A DNA stretch of 64,000 nt from contig OX419336.1 of the NCBI GenBank assembly GCA_948470475.1, positions 32,061,915-32,125,914 of the forward strand, read 5' to 3'. The notes beneath the pieces were generated by a model. That model was not told where the DNA came from. It was given only the letters and a program-made list of their open reading frames with translations, and ran no database searches. Shown here in pieces: positions 13,201 through 28,200 of this stretch. The stretch is from Galaxea fascicularis (taxonomy: Eukaryota > Cnidaria > Anthozoa > Scleractinia > Euphylliidae). The position numbers and the translations under genes were made by a program. Within the stretch, counting starts at the first letter, position 1. Each line of letters opens with the position of its first letter.

Positions 13201-16200
13201 AAGATGTCTCGGACATCAATTGCTTTGTCTTCAACATTTTGACTTCAGTAAAGACACTGTCTTCCTCTATCAACCCTAAAGTGAATAGGGTTAATTAGCC
13301 CAAGCAGAGAGAACAAAAGAAAAAATACTATATAACCTATCCCCTCCGCCCCTCTCAGAAAAAAGGTTTACACTATGTTATGATCAAACAATACGGTGAA
13401 AGTAGATCGTTCCTCACGCACAACTGGGAGCCATGCCAAGCAAATGATGGAGCCCAACCTTTAATACCAATCATCACAATATTACACAACAATACACTGT
13501 AGCTCTATAAAATAAGAACAGAACTACAGGATCATGAAAAAAAAAAAAAAACTCAAGAACACATGAAGGGCAGGTTGGTTGGGCAGGTCAGGTAATGGCG
13601 GATGGCAACAAAACAGAGTGAACTTTGAACGAGCATGTGACCTGAAAACCCCCTGCACACAAGAACGCATAGTCCCATGCAGCTGTGTGAGAAAAACGTT
13701 TTCTGCTTCATTCGTTCCTTGGCCAGCGAAAAACCACACTTATCTTCACTTGAAATGATAATTTTTGTTTCCTTCCTAGTTATCCAAAGTTACTGAGGAT
13801 TTATTCAAAATTAGGTACGTTTGACTCTAATGAGGTGTCCCAACTGATCTTGCTTAGTGGGAAATCTGCATGTGATAAGAGTCACAAATAAACTTTTACA
13901 GGCTGTCTTTTACTTTGGTCATCTATCGAAAAGATTTTGCGATAATCAAGGAAATCAATGCTCGCCTTTTGGAAATTTCGAGTTGAAGGGATACACCCCA
14001 AAGCTAATAAAGCGGTTGCAAGCCCGTTTAGAGGGTTCGGGAAGCCTCGGGCAGCTCTAGGACAGAGAGTAACTACACAGAAAATTGTTGTGGCCTTACA
14101 AGTATGCTCCATTGTTGTAAGACTGTCAGCAGGTTTTAAATAAAGAAATGCATTTCCTTGGTTTTCAGTGTAAAGTGAACTCAATCAACTTTTGCGAGTT
14201 TTGTGAAAACTGTTCCTCAATTTTCCGCCTCCGAATCCCGTGTTGGTTTAATCCGACTTTAAGCTGTTCGCTGGTTAGCACTACAGTAGAGTAAAAAAAT
14301 AATTAAATAAGTAAATAAAAGTAACAAACAGACAAGGTTATTATTGTAGCAGTTCTACCTTATCTGGGCTTTGCTTTGCTAATTGTGTTCTTTTGTACTA
14401 AAGTAATAAAAAACGCGCCGAGTGCATTGTTGAGTTATATAAGCACGCGGGAATTTTTAAGAACACGAGAGAAGTGCTTCTGGCACTTCTCGAGTGTTCT
14501 CAAAAACTCCCAAGTGCTTGTATAACTCAACAATGTACGAGGAACAAGTTTTTTAGTTCTTTTATAAATTGTCCCGGAGATTTAAGCGAGCTTTCATACC
14601 TATTTGCTCGCGCACGAGCTTGTGACGTAGGCAGCGTGCATTATAACTCAACAGTGCACGCGCGTGACGTAGAGTGCTTGCTTTGTCAGAGATATAATGA
14701 AGTCGATTCGACCAATCACAGCGCGCGTAACTCTTCCAACATTTTATAAATTGTCATAAAACTAAGTATCTAAAAGGCTTTTACTGCTCCACAGGGAGGA
14801 AAAAGAGGCCCTAACAAGATCTCTAGTTAGTGAGGTATAGTAAACTCAAGGGCGAAAGTTATGCTCGAAGCTTTCCTTAGTGAATTTGTTTGTGACCTTC
14901 TCCTAATGTTAACGTAACGAAATTGTCTTGTCTCTGATTGCAAGGGATGTTTGCTAAGCGGTGGTATTCATCGTAAACTGTAAACGCCAGATAAACACAA
15001 CCATGTCTACAAAATACAGACTTGCGAACATATCGTAGTACAGTCTTTCGTTAAGTGCCCGCTTAGCTGGACTCTTTTTTCGTTCTACAGAAACGTTTAA
15101 GCTCATCGTTGGAAGTTGAACTTGCGTCCGTCAGAAAGTAAGAACTTGATATAATGTACCTTTTTTAAAAGCCATGGAGAATCATAACTTTGATGTACCA
15201 ACATTTTTTTTTGCTTGTTTTTACCTTTTTCAGTGTGACAACAAAGGTAATTGACGTCTAACATGTCAACTTTGCGTAAGCAAGCAGGATGATTAACATA
15301 TTTAGCATAGTTTCTGTACACTGTTTACATTTTCAGGAGCCAAGATGAGGTTGACAAAGAGCAACTACTTCTTTTAGGTAATCTTTGACTTTCGGTTGTC
15401 TTTGGAATTTTGCCAGGTCACGTAACAAAGATAGCTTTCAATCCTTATCTTTAGTAGCTCACATGAACCTAATTATTGGTATCACCAATGTTACGATAAT
15501 GGTGGTGGAAATTAGTATGTCTTCCCTGGGTATTCAAATAGAAGAAAGCTCCCCAGACTCGTCACCAACAACTGTTTACTGTGTCCTCACCTAATGACAT
15601 TCGTGGAAGAAGAAACTTCTAATATTGGTAATCGTTTTGAATTATTGCTTAATTTGAATATGAATGCAACACTTGATCGTTCGTCCCCCAGCGTGAAACA
15701 ATGTGTTGAGCTCAATTCCTGTGTGCTAGCGCTCGGTGGGGGAACATACCAGTAGCGTGAGACTAGCGTGCACAGATGGTCTGCATAAATAGTTAGAGAG
15801 CTAACATCCCAACTAATCGATGGTGTTATTTCTCCCCGCTAGTCAAAATAAAGGAATTAGAAAGCGAATTGGGGAAAACAACAACACAGCTCAACATGGA
15901 GAAACGGAGAACAGCTAATTTAGAGGTTCGTATAAACGTCTGTTCATACTTGGGTTGTCTATTGTCTCTTGAGGGGAATTCTCCGTTTTCTTGAGCTGCG
16001 AATACTATAATAAGCGTAGACAACTAACTGTTCCCGCTAACGGTGGTGGATTAACCAAGGTAAGTGTAAAGGTAGCAGCTGTCACCCGGTGTCTGCACAA
16101 GCAAGTTTCACTTCGAGGTGACGACTCTTATTTAGGCAAAAATTGGCTTTTCTTCTTCGCGGCCCGAAAATTAACATTCATTGTGGCTATACCGCCGCGT

Positions 16201-19200
16201 TCAAATGCCTGACAGTATAGCACGTCATTTTCGTACCCTTTCAGTTTGGAATTAAATAATTAAAGTGTGAAATAACACTGACTAAATAAGGCTAATAATC
16301 GCAGCAACGTCTCTCAAGATCCTTTCAAGAAGCATTGGTGCCAACCCGTGTTATACAGCTATATCTTTCACTTACTCTGAACGTTAAGTTCTGCTTACGA
16401 CTCGCCAACAGGAATCCATTCAGCTGTCAGTTTCGAGGCACTCTGATGAGTTGAGAGACATTTTTGATTCAATACCTTCCGCGGATACAGAGAGCCTCAA
16501 CAGAAGTAGACAGGTATTGTTTACAGTCTGCACCTTAATATTGCATTGTTTGCTTTAAATGCCGAGCATAAAACTATTTTGAAAAACACTAGATAGGGTT
16601 TGTTTGCACTTTTATGTTTACGTATTACATGAGTAATATCATTTTGTAGACTTTTTCGTGCTCACTATGTCTGCCTCTCTTCTAAACTAACTTGTGTTGT
16701 GTGTGTGTGTGACGTCTCGTCCTTTATAACATACCATAGAAAATACAGCCAATCAGAGTGCAGGAAAGCCGATGTATATTCGTTGGTATTCCACCGAACC
16801 TTCCCATCGATCAGTGCAGTTCGAAATTATTCAACTGTATAACACCCAACCTTCCCATCGTGCATCGCATCGGTTATTTAAGGCTACGTATTTTCTTTGA
16901 CATGGTATAAAATAGCTATCTAAGGCTTTTTTGTAGTTTACCATGGAATATCCCACTCGTCACTTGTATTTTTACACACACACTCACCTTAAGGCTCGTG
17001 TGTGTACGAAGAAAATACCAGTGACTCGCGGGGCATTCCACGGTATACCATGCACTCGAAAGCATTGCATAACTGCCATTTTTAGCATGCCTAGAAAATA
17101 CAGCCAGTTAGAATGCAGGAAAGCCATTGTATATCCGCCGGTATTCCACTGAACTTGCCCATCAATCAGTGCAATTCAACGGTGTCACACCCACCCTTCC
17201 CATCGTGAACCGCATCAATTATGTAATGCCAGGTAATGCCGACCGGTTGGCTCAGTGGTATAGCACCGGATTGCTGTGGAAAGAGTAGGGGACGTAGTCC
17301 CCGGTGTGATGGTCTATAACTTATTAGGGACCTTAAGACACGACGACGGGAGGGCTAGGACGGGAACGGCACTGGACGCGGGAAACTTTCGAGGGCCCCG
17401 TTGTGCCGCCAAAAATAAAATGCTTAAGATGTGCATTTTCGCAAAGCTAAAGGACGGCGACGTCAATAATTCGAACTTCCTAAAAGCCATTCACAGAAGC
17501 AATGACATCCTATCAGGAGCCCATAAATGGGCTCCTGCATCCTATAGACTATAAAGGGACCATAAAAGAGATGGTGATCAGCGATATTGAGCTTCTTTTC
17601 AGTTACTTACAAGCGTAGCAAACATATGTAAATATTCTATTAAATGAAATAGCCAGAATTTCCGTATGAAAAACTTAAACCAACAATCTGACCGCCCTAT
17701 TTCAGACGGCTTTTTACCGGCAGGCACCAGAGCGTTTGAGAATTCTGTCGCCGGAGAATCCTGACTTTTGGTGAATACTTAAATTTCGATCTGTAATTGT
17801 AACAAGCTTTATAAACATAAAACAAACATTGCATCAAGTTCTGTTTAGTAGAAAAAACAACAGCTAAACATCAGTTTGAAAATGTGACGGTACTTTAATT
17901 GCTCGATAGAAGCTTTCATGGCATTCAACACTTTATCGACTGTACTTACACTGCTATATTCTAAATGCATACAGTTTGAATTTTGCTTCGAGCTTGCATA
18001 CTCGTGAGGCCGCCTGAACACTGACTGAAACCTGCTGAAACACAAACGAACAGACGAGGAATATTTTTAATCTCAGTTTCGTATCTCAGCGTAATATTAT
18101 ACACTACAATCACGAAAAATGTGAACCCTAGGAACATTCTTATCAATATGACTGAAAATAAGGTCGATTGGAGCATATGTCGAGGCAAAACAAGAGCAAA
18201 ATAGTCACGTTTTCGATACGAACGGCTAAACGGGCGAAATGACGTCCTCGACGAGACGAGGACGGCAGAGAGATGATGCTAGAGTTCTCGTGCGCATGCC
18301 CGGTTGAGTAAATTTACTTCCGGTAGCCGTCCTAGCTCGTCCCGTCCTGGTATCTTAAGGTCCCTATTCTGTTCTGGGGGCACCTGTGTTGATCTTCCTA
18401 TTCATTCAAATGATTGTAAACTGCGTGGCTGCAATTTGCGCCTAAAAAAGCAGTCTGGCAAAGTCTCCCAAAAAGTGTTGTAAAGCGCTTTGAGCCCTTT
18501 GGATAAAAGCGCTATATAAATCCTCATTATTGCTCCAGTGATTTGGGGGAACGTCAGTTCACAAACTGCTGTTTATTAAAATTCTTGAAAACTCTATAAA
18601 CACCGTGAGAACTAAAATTAAAGATACAAATAAATTACAAGTTAGCTTGCGAAAATAACAGGATATAAGTACATTTCACATGCTTAAAAGTTACAAAGGT
18701 AAAAAGAGAAAACTTAAGATCGATTTACAAATAACGGTAAAACGATGTCGTATACAACTTGACCATCTAAAACCTTAAGTCTTAAATTTACAATTCATAA
18801 GCGATAAAATTGAACTTAAGTGACTGAAGATATAAACCGCTTATGTAAGCAAACTAAATTAGCGTAAAAAATAATTACCTTGGTGCTGCCTTGGTCACCA
18901 GAACAATGTTAAACTTGGAGAAACTTGAGGCAGGGTCCGAAATTAACTTTTTCCTAAGGGAGCCAATTGGCGACTAACCTAAAAAGTTTGGTCGCCAAAT
19001 GGAAGGGTTTGGTCGCCAATGACAAGTGTTAGTTTTTTTGGTTTGGTTGTATTAATTTTTCGTTTTACTCCAATAGTTTTAATTTACGTTAATTTATAGT
19101 AAAAGCACAAAATTTCTTTCACTATAGTTAAACAAAATGTTTCCATTTAACACAATATTATTACATACAGCTATTAAAGGAGAGACTCACAACAGCCGTG

Positions 19201-22200
19201 TAACGATAACATAGTCCTACATCTCAATGAGCGTTTTTGTCAACGTTCATGCGAAGGCTTCGGAATTTCTTTTTCTTATTATTTCCATTTAGTAGGAACT
19301 ATACTGGTCTCCTGTAAAGTTCTGTGTACTAGACATATGGGGGCCCTCTTTCAATACTTAGATTTAATCAAGTGTGCAACTCAAGTATCTGTTCTTCGCG
19401 GAAACGCAACGAAAACGCAATGACGAGAAATGTTCTAGTGCCAGGCCCTCACGTTTTCGCCCGCGATATCAGAATTGCGAGAAGCCGCTGAAACAATATG
19501 GCGCCGGGTAATTATGGCGATCATAAAATCGTCGCTTTGTTTTACTACAATTCTCCACGGCAGCTTTACGTTTTCTTTTAAAAAAAGCCCATTTACCTTG
19601 GAATTCCAAATGCCGAGGGAACAAAAGGTTCGTCGCCTGCTGGCGACCAGATCTAAATTTCTGGTCGCCAACGCTCAATTTTTGGTCGCATTGGCCACCA
19701 GTCAGTCGCAATGTCGGACCCTGTGAGGTGAATTAACAGATCTTGCGTCAACTGATCTTGCTAACGGAAAAACTAATCCTTTATGACTTTAGTTGGGTGT
19801 CGTGGCGCTACGCGTGTGCTTTCGCGACACCACGGAACTTACTAGAAAGATCTAGAAACACAAGTAGCGCACGGACGAAACAAATACGTATGAAAAAGTC
19901 TTAAATGACTGAATACACGTTCAAAGAAACTTGCAACAACTAAACTAGTAGTCTTAAGGCCAAAAAGTATTGCAACTGAACGTAAACTAGCTTAAATAAA
20001 AAAGTGGTGAAAGCTTACGCAATGTTGCGCGTGCAAAATTTGTTTCAGAAGCGCGCGCCGCTTCAAGTGTCGTACATCGCGCGCGCGCGCGACTTAACTG
20101 CTTTCGCTACACTCATCATTATCATTATTATCATTATTTTCTTTGACATGGTATAAAAGGCTTTCTCGTAGTATATCATGGGATATCCCACTCGTCATTT
20201 GTATTTTCTTGGCATACACACTCGCCTAAAGGCTCGTGTGTATACGAAGAAACTATAAGTGTCCCGTGGGATTTTTCACGGTGTACCACTCGAAAGCATT
20301 GCATAAAGAATAAAAAATGCAGTTAAATGTAATTTAACGGAGTTAACAACAAAGGAGGCCAACGTCTTTGCTACTGAAAGGGCAGTATGTGTAGGAGTTT
20401 GTGAACTCCTGTTTGTAAAATTATATCAGCACATCATGTGCTCATTTTACTTGAAAGAGAACAGTCATGAATGATGAAATTTCACCCCATCTTGTTAAGG
20501 TGGCCGAACACAGTTTCCAAGTGCCTATGCCTGATACACCATTACTTTAAAAGTATTTATGCTTTGGCGCCCATTTTTTGCAAGAGCCAAGTTTAACTAC
20601 GAAAGTATTTATTCTCGCATTTTGGCCTGGGTGTGTGCTGTTGCCATGGCAACAGGGCTGGTTAAAAACCAGGCTTAAAAAATAGTTTTTGTTTATTTTT
20701 AAAAAAATCCAGTCGTTTGATTGTTTTCATCGTTTGCCCACTACGAATTGACATTAAATCCCGTCTGTCAACACTGTTCTAATAAACTTTTGACATAGGC
20801 GATTTTCGTAATTCGCCGTAAATCGTTTTCTGTATTATTAAAAATTCCCTATGTCAAAAGTCCTATTTTTGTTGATAGATCATTCAGGTGGTTGATGAAG
20901 TATTTTTTAGCCAAATTTCTTGAAATTCTAACGACTGGATTGTTAGAAGTCGGCAAGTTTGTGCAAAAGCAATCGGTCTCAATTTTTTGAGCAACTGCGC
21001 ATGCGCTGCATTTAACTGGGTTCTTTCGATTCGGAAAAATCCGAGAATTGCTGGGTACTTTGCATCGTTACCTTTTCTTACATACCTTTGTTATAAAAGA
21101 CTAAAGCCATCAGCGCACTGCAGTCAATTGTGAAGAAAATAGCAAAGATAGAGCGGGTATTGAGCAAATAAAATGATCGCTGTATCAACAGCATGTTTGT
21201 TTTTGCAATCCTTGTGCGCGCGCTGAATCGCATCAGCAAGAGCGCACGCGAAAAACTGTGTTCGGCCACCTTAATACGGCCACGCTGGCGCCGTATTAAC
21301 GGAGTTCTACTGTATATTGCACGCAGTAGAATTTATTAAGCCACCAGAATTCGCATTTTGCTGTAATAAATCATGAATCCTTTTGTGACATCTTAGCCTT
21401 GTTCTTCCTTTATTTTATTTCTTTTATCTCGCTAGTCTCCACGCGCTTCATCTCCTTGTATCACGGGTCATATGGTCAGGACAAAGCTGTTTGATTTTGT
21501 TTCCCATGTGGACACAAGTAAATTGCAGGTGTGTACATGTTGTGTCATGTGAACGGGCCCTGTAATAGGGAATCGTCATCATCGGTCCTTAACCTCTTTA
21601 GGTTTCAAAGACCACGAGAGGCTTTAGGGACAGCTAGTCAGATACTGGAGCTACCTGTCATACTCATTTCGATAAGTGAGTGGCCCACTCACTTATCGAA
21701 AAGTGGTTCCCTTCTTCGTCGCTTCAGGTTTTACGTGTGGATATGTAAGGAGACAAGGCCAACGGCTTAAAGTCAATGCCGTATGCTGCGATCATCCGGC
21801 TGAATTGAAGCAGATGTTGAGCACATAGCCAGCATGATTATTTACGACTCTAGTTGAGGTCCGGTATGGGGTTTAAATACCAACTGAACTAACCGGGCAG
21901 CAGACAGAGTTATAGTAGCGATTAACGCTCAAGAACCTTGTGCTTAATGTGGGAACTGAGAGGCCAAGCTCGGTTGAAAAAGCGCGAACGATTTGTAGTT
22001 CGTTATGTCTAAATTATGATCACAATTTTGACGAGCTTATACGCCAGGTTTTCATATCGCCTGGGTTCTGTTAATTGCATTATAGACCAACCAATTGATT
22101 GAGCAAAAGAAGCTGCCCTTTTTTCTCGATAGCAATGGCTTTGTACCTCAAATGTCTTCATTTCTAACGTCATATTGAATTGGTTTTACACACAGGGCGC

Positions 22201-25200
22201 TGATAGCAACTCTCCTGATGACAGTGACAACCACCAACCAGGAGCTTCGTCTATTTTAAGTACATCTGAGTCACCTAGTGGTAAATTTCTACAGCTTGTC
22301 GACAATGGCGAACGGGATTTGACAACAACGGCTAGTCAAACAGATTTTCAAAAAGATGCTTGCTGGACGGGTTCAGAACCCAATGCGTTTAAGAAGTTCG
22401 AGAGAATAGATTTGAAGAGTTTAACATCAACAGGCTCTCAGACTGATCTATTAAGGGAGATTGGTGTGATGGATTTCAAGGATTTAGTATCGACAGGCTC
22501 GCAAACCGATCTTTTAAGAGATATCGATGAGCTTATCCTTGTTGATACGGCAGAAAGTATTGAAACGAATCCTAGTGGGCAACGGAGGAGGAGATCAGGT
22601 GTGACTGCGTCACCTGTTGTAGGCGAAAGAACGATAGAAACAGCACTTAAACCCGATACCGATGGTCTTAAGTCGAATTTAGAGGCTGTAGACCCCGGCA
22701 AGTTAAGTGTAGCCGTAGAAAAAGAAAGGAAAGCTACAAATTTGTGGAGGAAGAAGCTCTCCGTTGCATTTAAATTCCCGGAAGAGTTTGAATCTTATGC
22801 AAGTGCAACTGGCCAGGCGCTGGAAAATTCAGTCGGAAGCAGTAATTTCGTTGATGGAGTTTCCCTTCATGTAAGGTGCGACTTTCTTCCTTGATTTATG
22901 TGTGATGTTTAGATCCTCATGGCAAAAGCAACCTTTCGCTCTCTGCTCGAAATGGCATGGGTTTGCAATGGCAATTGTTTTAGGTGGCGCACAATAATAT
23001 TATTCAGGTAATAATCATTGCCAGTTCTGCAGTTTTAAAAAAGAGCTAGTTTGCTCCCCAAATTATACAACAAGCCGGTCTAGTTGCAAATCGATGCAGT
23101 GAAAAACAGAATTATTGACTAGGTTGTAGTATGTGTAAACTTTGCATATGCAACCAAGCACACTCAGTTGAACTTGCTATAGCTATTCAGAAAGGTTGTG
23201 ATTAGGAGAATCCTAATTCGATGCCAGTTTATCTGGTGAATTGACATACGTAGAGCCAATCAGAATCGAGCATATTTGAACAGTTTGTATGGTGATGATC
23301 ACAGAAATAATCTATTCTTGTAATTTTTCGACAGTCCTGCACCAAATGAGAAGGAAATTGAGGTATGTGCAAGTATTCAACATAACTATTACCAGCATTT
23401 TTTCCAGACGAAAAAGGTGGCATGTAAAGCAAACATAACTTCAGTTACCCTGTCGCAAATAGCTTTCTGTGACTCTGACCTGAAAGCAAAAACCTTTGTG
23501 CAAATCTTTAACGCAACATTCCTTAGAATAGCCACCAACACATGGAACACCACCTTCCCTGCCAGGTGGAGTCCCTGTGTCTGCCTTGTGAGCTCTTAGT
23601 AGGTTATGACCTGCGGCTTTTTTGTCAGTTTGTTTTGTTTGTCCGAGTGCCAACGTCGCGATCGAAATAAACAAATAAATAAACGCCTTATCGCAGGTCA
23701 AGTATGTTAGTATCGAGTAAAACTTTGTATTTGTGTTCTGCGTCTGGCAGTGGTCTGAACATGAAGGGCTACCCATGAAATAGACAAGTGCAGTTACTGA
23801 GCTAATGTCAAAATGTCATGAATTTGTCAAGAGAATTACGTAACTGAGTCGTGTGTCACAGTTGTAACGTTAGCCGGTGTAGTTTGATTTTAATACTTAT
23901 TGGTTCTGCGGTCTCCACTCATAACGCCCGAAAAGGGAAGGACAAATGTGAAGCAACCGTACATGAGCACTGATAAATAAACTAAGTACAGTGTACAAGT
24001 GTGTGCTTGTTTTCGTTTCCCAAACAGAAACAATTTAAGACTCTGGTGTTGGCTTTTCATACGGATCAGGATACTCTCAGCAGGCGCCTGGAAGTGCAGG
24101 TAAATGTACTTGATATCGGTTAACAAAATCACTTATTCTCTAGTGTAACAGGCTCAAGTACACTGGAAGGTACTTGTCAAGGTGTTGATCAATAAACAGT
24201 TCATTTTCGTTGTGTTGTTTACTCACAGGCTCGGGCTAGAGATATGGCAGAATCCAACATGAACAAAGAGATGCAAAGTTTGTCCAAGTCACTTAAGGTA
24301 CTGTAATGTGTATCGCACAGTACAAGTTTTATTTCATGCGTGTTTACCAAGGTATTATGTGTGTACCAAGGTATCATGTGTTTGCCATACTGTAACTTAA
24401 GGTTGCAGATACTCAACGCGGCACACTATACATCAATCGCCATGCATGGTTACGTAGTTGTACGTTGAGTTTCAGTGGGACTCATTCTGCGTGGAAATGT
24501 TAAAAACTGGCGATGGATGTTCATTCAGGGTCATCTATGTTGGTATGTACTGTGCAGCAGCATAGAGGATCTTGAATGGACATCTAGTTTTCTACATTTC
24601 CAAGGTTTTGCTGCATGACAGTATTCTAGTACACTACCTTCTGTAACAAGAAACAAACATATTTATTTTTAACCTTTTTCTTTCTTTGTCTCTTTTTCCC
24701 AACGTTCCCGCTAGGAATTTGAGCAACTTTGTATCACTAAGGATATGCAGGTACGTGGTGCGTATTTAATTTAGAAGGATTTCTAGAACAACTACATTCT
24801 CTTTTCTGAGTTAATCGTTTAGACCATGTTTTCCGTACAAGCGGAAACCCCCATCAGATTGACCTAACGATCGCGAATAAAAAATAGTTTTGCATTGACA
24901 GTTTCACTGTCGTAACGACTATAACGGTTGTTAATTTGTGCGTGTTAGGATATGTTGTCCATCATAAAGTCTCAAGTGGAGGTGCTCAAGACGTCTTCCA
25001 AACGGATGTCTACCCAGTCAGAGCAGCATGGTTGTGTTCAACAGGTTGGTGTTTTCGCTTATAGTCTCTAGTCTGCATGGGGATGCACAACTGGAGCAAG
25101 GCACATTCTGGAGCACAAATATGTATTAAGTTATTTTTAGTAGTACCCTTTTTAACTTTTAATTTTTTGCTCGTCAAACACTTGTGTCATGAGTTTCTGT

Positions 25201-28200
25201 CTCGAGAGAGGAGACTGAGTAACCACTCGCTGCGTAGTTGACATTAAGTAAGTCTATTGAGTATCTTTATCTTTATCTTTAATCGGTCCACGGAATTCCA
25301 ACAATGGTATAGTGGTATACCTTGTGCTCTTTCTTGGGAGTGATATCAGTATGACACCTTTCTTGAAGTCTTTATAGTACCTTGCTCCCACTTTAACAGC
25401 GTTAGTGACCAACATGTACCATTGCTCCGAGTTCTTGGTCGGGTTTTCTCCAAACTATTCAAAGTAAATGATTCGGGAGACGGTAAATAACATCCGCAAC
25501 AATACACACAAGATAAGTAATGTTTGTGTTTCATTTTGTTTGATAAAGGTAATTTTTGTTTTCTTTTTGCGTAATAACAAACTTTTTAACATTTTGTGTT
25601 GATAGTAGAACATTCCTTTAAGGTTATCGCAAAACGTTGTTATGTGTTATTGCATTAGAAATCAATAATAATGGTGATGATGATGATGGGTAGTGAGTAG
25701 GTGTGGTTAACCCTGCCCATGCGTGTCAATCGTTACTAAAAATGAACTGTTCAGCATTACAACGTCTTATTTGTAGCAAAACATAAGCTCCGCATTCAAG
25801 TTCATGCGTTGACTGAAAACCGTGCCACAAGACAACTAAGCTGATGGCTTTTTCATTGGTTTACTTTAGGAAGCTCGTATGTCATCAGGAGTGGAGGTTA
25901 TGATATGCCATGCTGAGAATCTGTCTCGGCATCTGGAGAGAGTGCGAGAAGATCTTGATGAACTGCGACGCAAAGAACGACTAGAAGCAGACGAACCGGT
26001 AACACGTGGTCCATTGGCTAATGGTCCCACCAGATATGGTGAGTGACTCGTCAAAGTATGGTATAGGCAACGTCTGGCTCTTCTTCTACTCGCAGAGATG
26101 TTTTATGGCAATAATAATTTACCGCTGGAGTTCTTTCTCAGTGAATAACTTTTTACTGGTTGACGTAGCAAGACAGGCATGAGATAGCCTGGTCCTAATC
26201 GTGTGCATTTGTCAGTGGTCAGCGATTGTGTGCGGCGCTGGCTTTTTCTGTGATATGATTTTTGCCCACAGCAAACTTGCAACGGTCAATCGAGACTTGA
26301 TATGTTTATCGTGCTTATTACGAAGTCACAACCGACTTAAATGATTCATTTGATTATAGCGTTTCTTCTGGTAATTACCGAAGGTGCGAGTATTAATCTC
26401 AGTCAACCTGCACCAGTTGATCGAATAACTGCGAGTTTGTTTACCAGTTACTTGTTTCAACGGCTTTAAACAGATACAATGATTAATTTGATGTATTGTA
26501 TATTATATATTGCATGTTAGATATATATCAACCATTTATTTGATTTTAATAGATTCTCAGAGGAGTGAAATTGCTTCAACACCATCATCACCGCCAGACG
26601 AAGTAAGAATTGCTCCCCGACTGTTTTTGTTCAGGTTATAACTTTGAATTCAGATTGTTCAAATAAGTAGATTTAACTTGTTTATGAATTTTCTGCCAAA
26701 TCTCAGAAATACTTTAACCTTTTTCTGTGGAGTGTTTCGTTTGAAATCTATTTTTATTTTTATTTGTGATAGTGAATAACGGTTGGATACATCAATAATT
26801 TTAAGACTTTTGATCCAGTTTCAGCTGTTTCAATTCAATTTCTTTTGTTTTGTTAGCCTGACGGGTTAGATGACGGTGCTAAGCAGAACAGCCTTCTTAA
26901 CTTCGTTATGGCTTTTCACACCACATCCATGCGTGCCAAAGAGGCTCTCAAAAACTTCAGACGTCGATCAGGTGCGGGCAGACAAGGGCGGTCAGCCTGG
27001 GCAGGCTCACAGCTGCATACGGATGAGTCGGCAACAGCAACTGAGAGTACTGTAGAAAGAGAGTCAAGGACTGGTCCAGAGGTAGTTGTCAATGACACAG
27101 AAGAAGAAGAAGAAAAAGAAGAAGAAGAAGAAGAAGAAGAAGAAGGCAGAAACGTGGAAGAGGCACCAGTAGAGGGAGAAGCTGTGGTGACGGAAGTTGC
27201 AGAGGAAACTGTGACTGATGACGAAGGTCCAGTTTTAAGTGGGCCGACGGAATCGAATGATAATGGTAGAGAGCCTGAAGTTGAGGAACTCGAATCACAA
27301 GAGGAGCATTCGTCACAGACGTAAGTGCAGACTTTACTTGTTCATGTTTGGATGTTATTGTTGTTGTTGTTTTTGCACATGAGGAATTTTTGCCTCAGAG
27401 TTCTCAGTATTCAATTTGCACACCTTGTGACGGATGTTATCTTAGAAGACGCACAGGGCTTGACGGGAACCAAAGAGACCGTCAATTCTTCGATTTCACT
27501 CACGTGACAAGGCGGCCATATTGGTAGTCAATACCATACCATTTGTTTTCGCAGAACAGTTTGCATGAAAATAAAATTTAGTTCCCAGACCATTGTTCTT
27601 GACCACCAACATGGTCGCTATGACGTCACATGCAATCCAGCGATGGCGAACAGGCCACTGAAATTTCTGATAGTTGCTTTATAGTCGATATTTTTTCTTC
27701 CTAATTGCTGAAATCTTCGAAGGCTAAAACGTTTTGACAAGATCATTTGGTTTGTGAAACAAAGAAGGTAACTGTATGTACCTATTGTAATTATTGTAAG
27801 ATTTTCAGTCGGCAGTAGATCTAATGAAGCAGTAAAAATTTTTACATCTTTGTACAAAGTTCAACATGCAAAACTAAATTGCAGTAGTCCCTTTAAGGAT
27901 GCGCCTTTGTGTTTTTTGTTGTTTTGCTTAAACCAACTGATATAACACCTTCCGGGGCCCATCATTCAGAGGGAACTTTTTCCCGATGTGATCCGTCACT
28001 GAAAGAATCCTATGATTTAACCTTTCGGCAGATAAAAAAACAAAACCGAAAACATTGGTCCAATAGTGAGTCCCATGGACTGTAAATAATCTAATTTGTG
28101 TCAAGACTTAGTTTGTCTTAGTGCTATACGTTGTTCAGAGTTCTCAGTTGTAAACTGCTGAAATCATCTCCTTCACGGGATAGGTAAGACGAAATTGCAG

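Noticed and set aside
23335..23362. Donor at 22871 (CAT|GTAAGG) for exon 20 of the IRAG-like gene
   Set aside because: It would put a stop in exon 21. The alternative donor at 22876 (AAG|GTGCGA) keeps the frame into SPAPNEKEIE and was chosen.
27089..27316. Leucine-rich minus ORF (membrane-like)
   Set aside because: It is the antisense of the poly-glutamate stretch in exon 28 of the IRAG-like gene.
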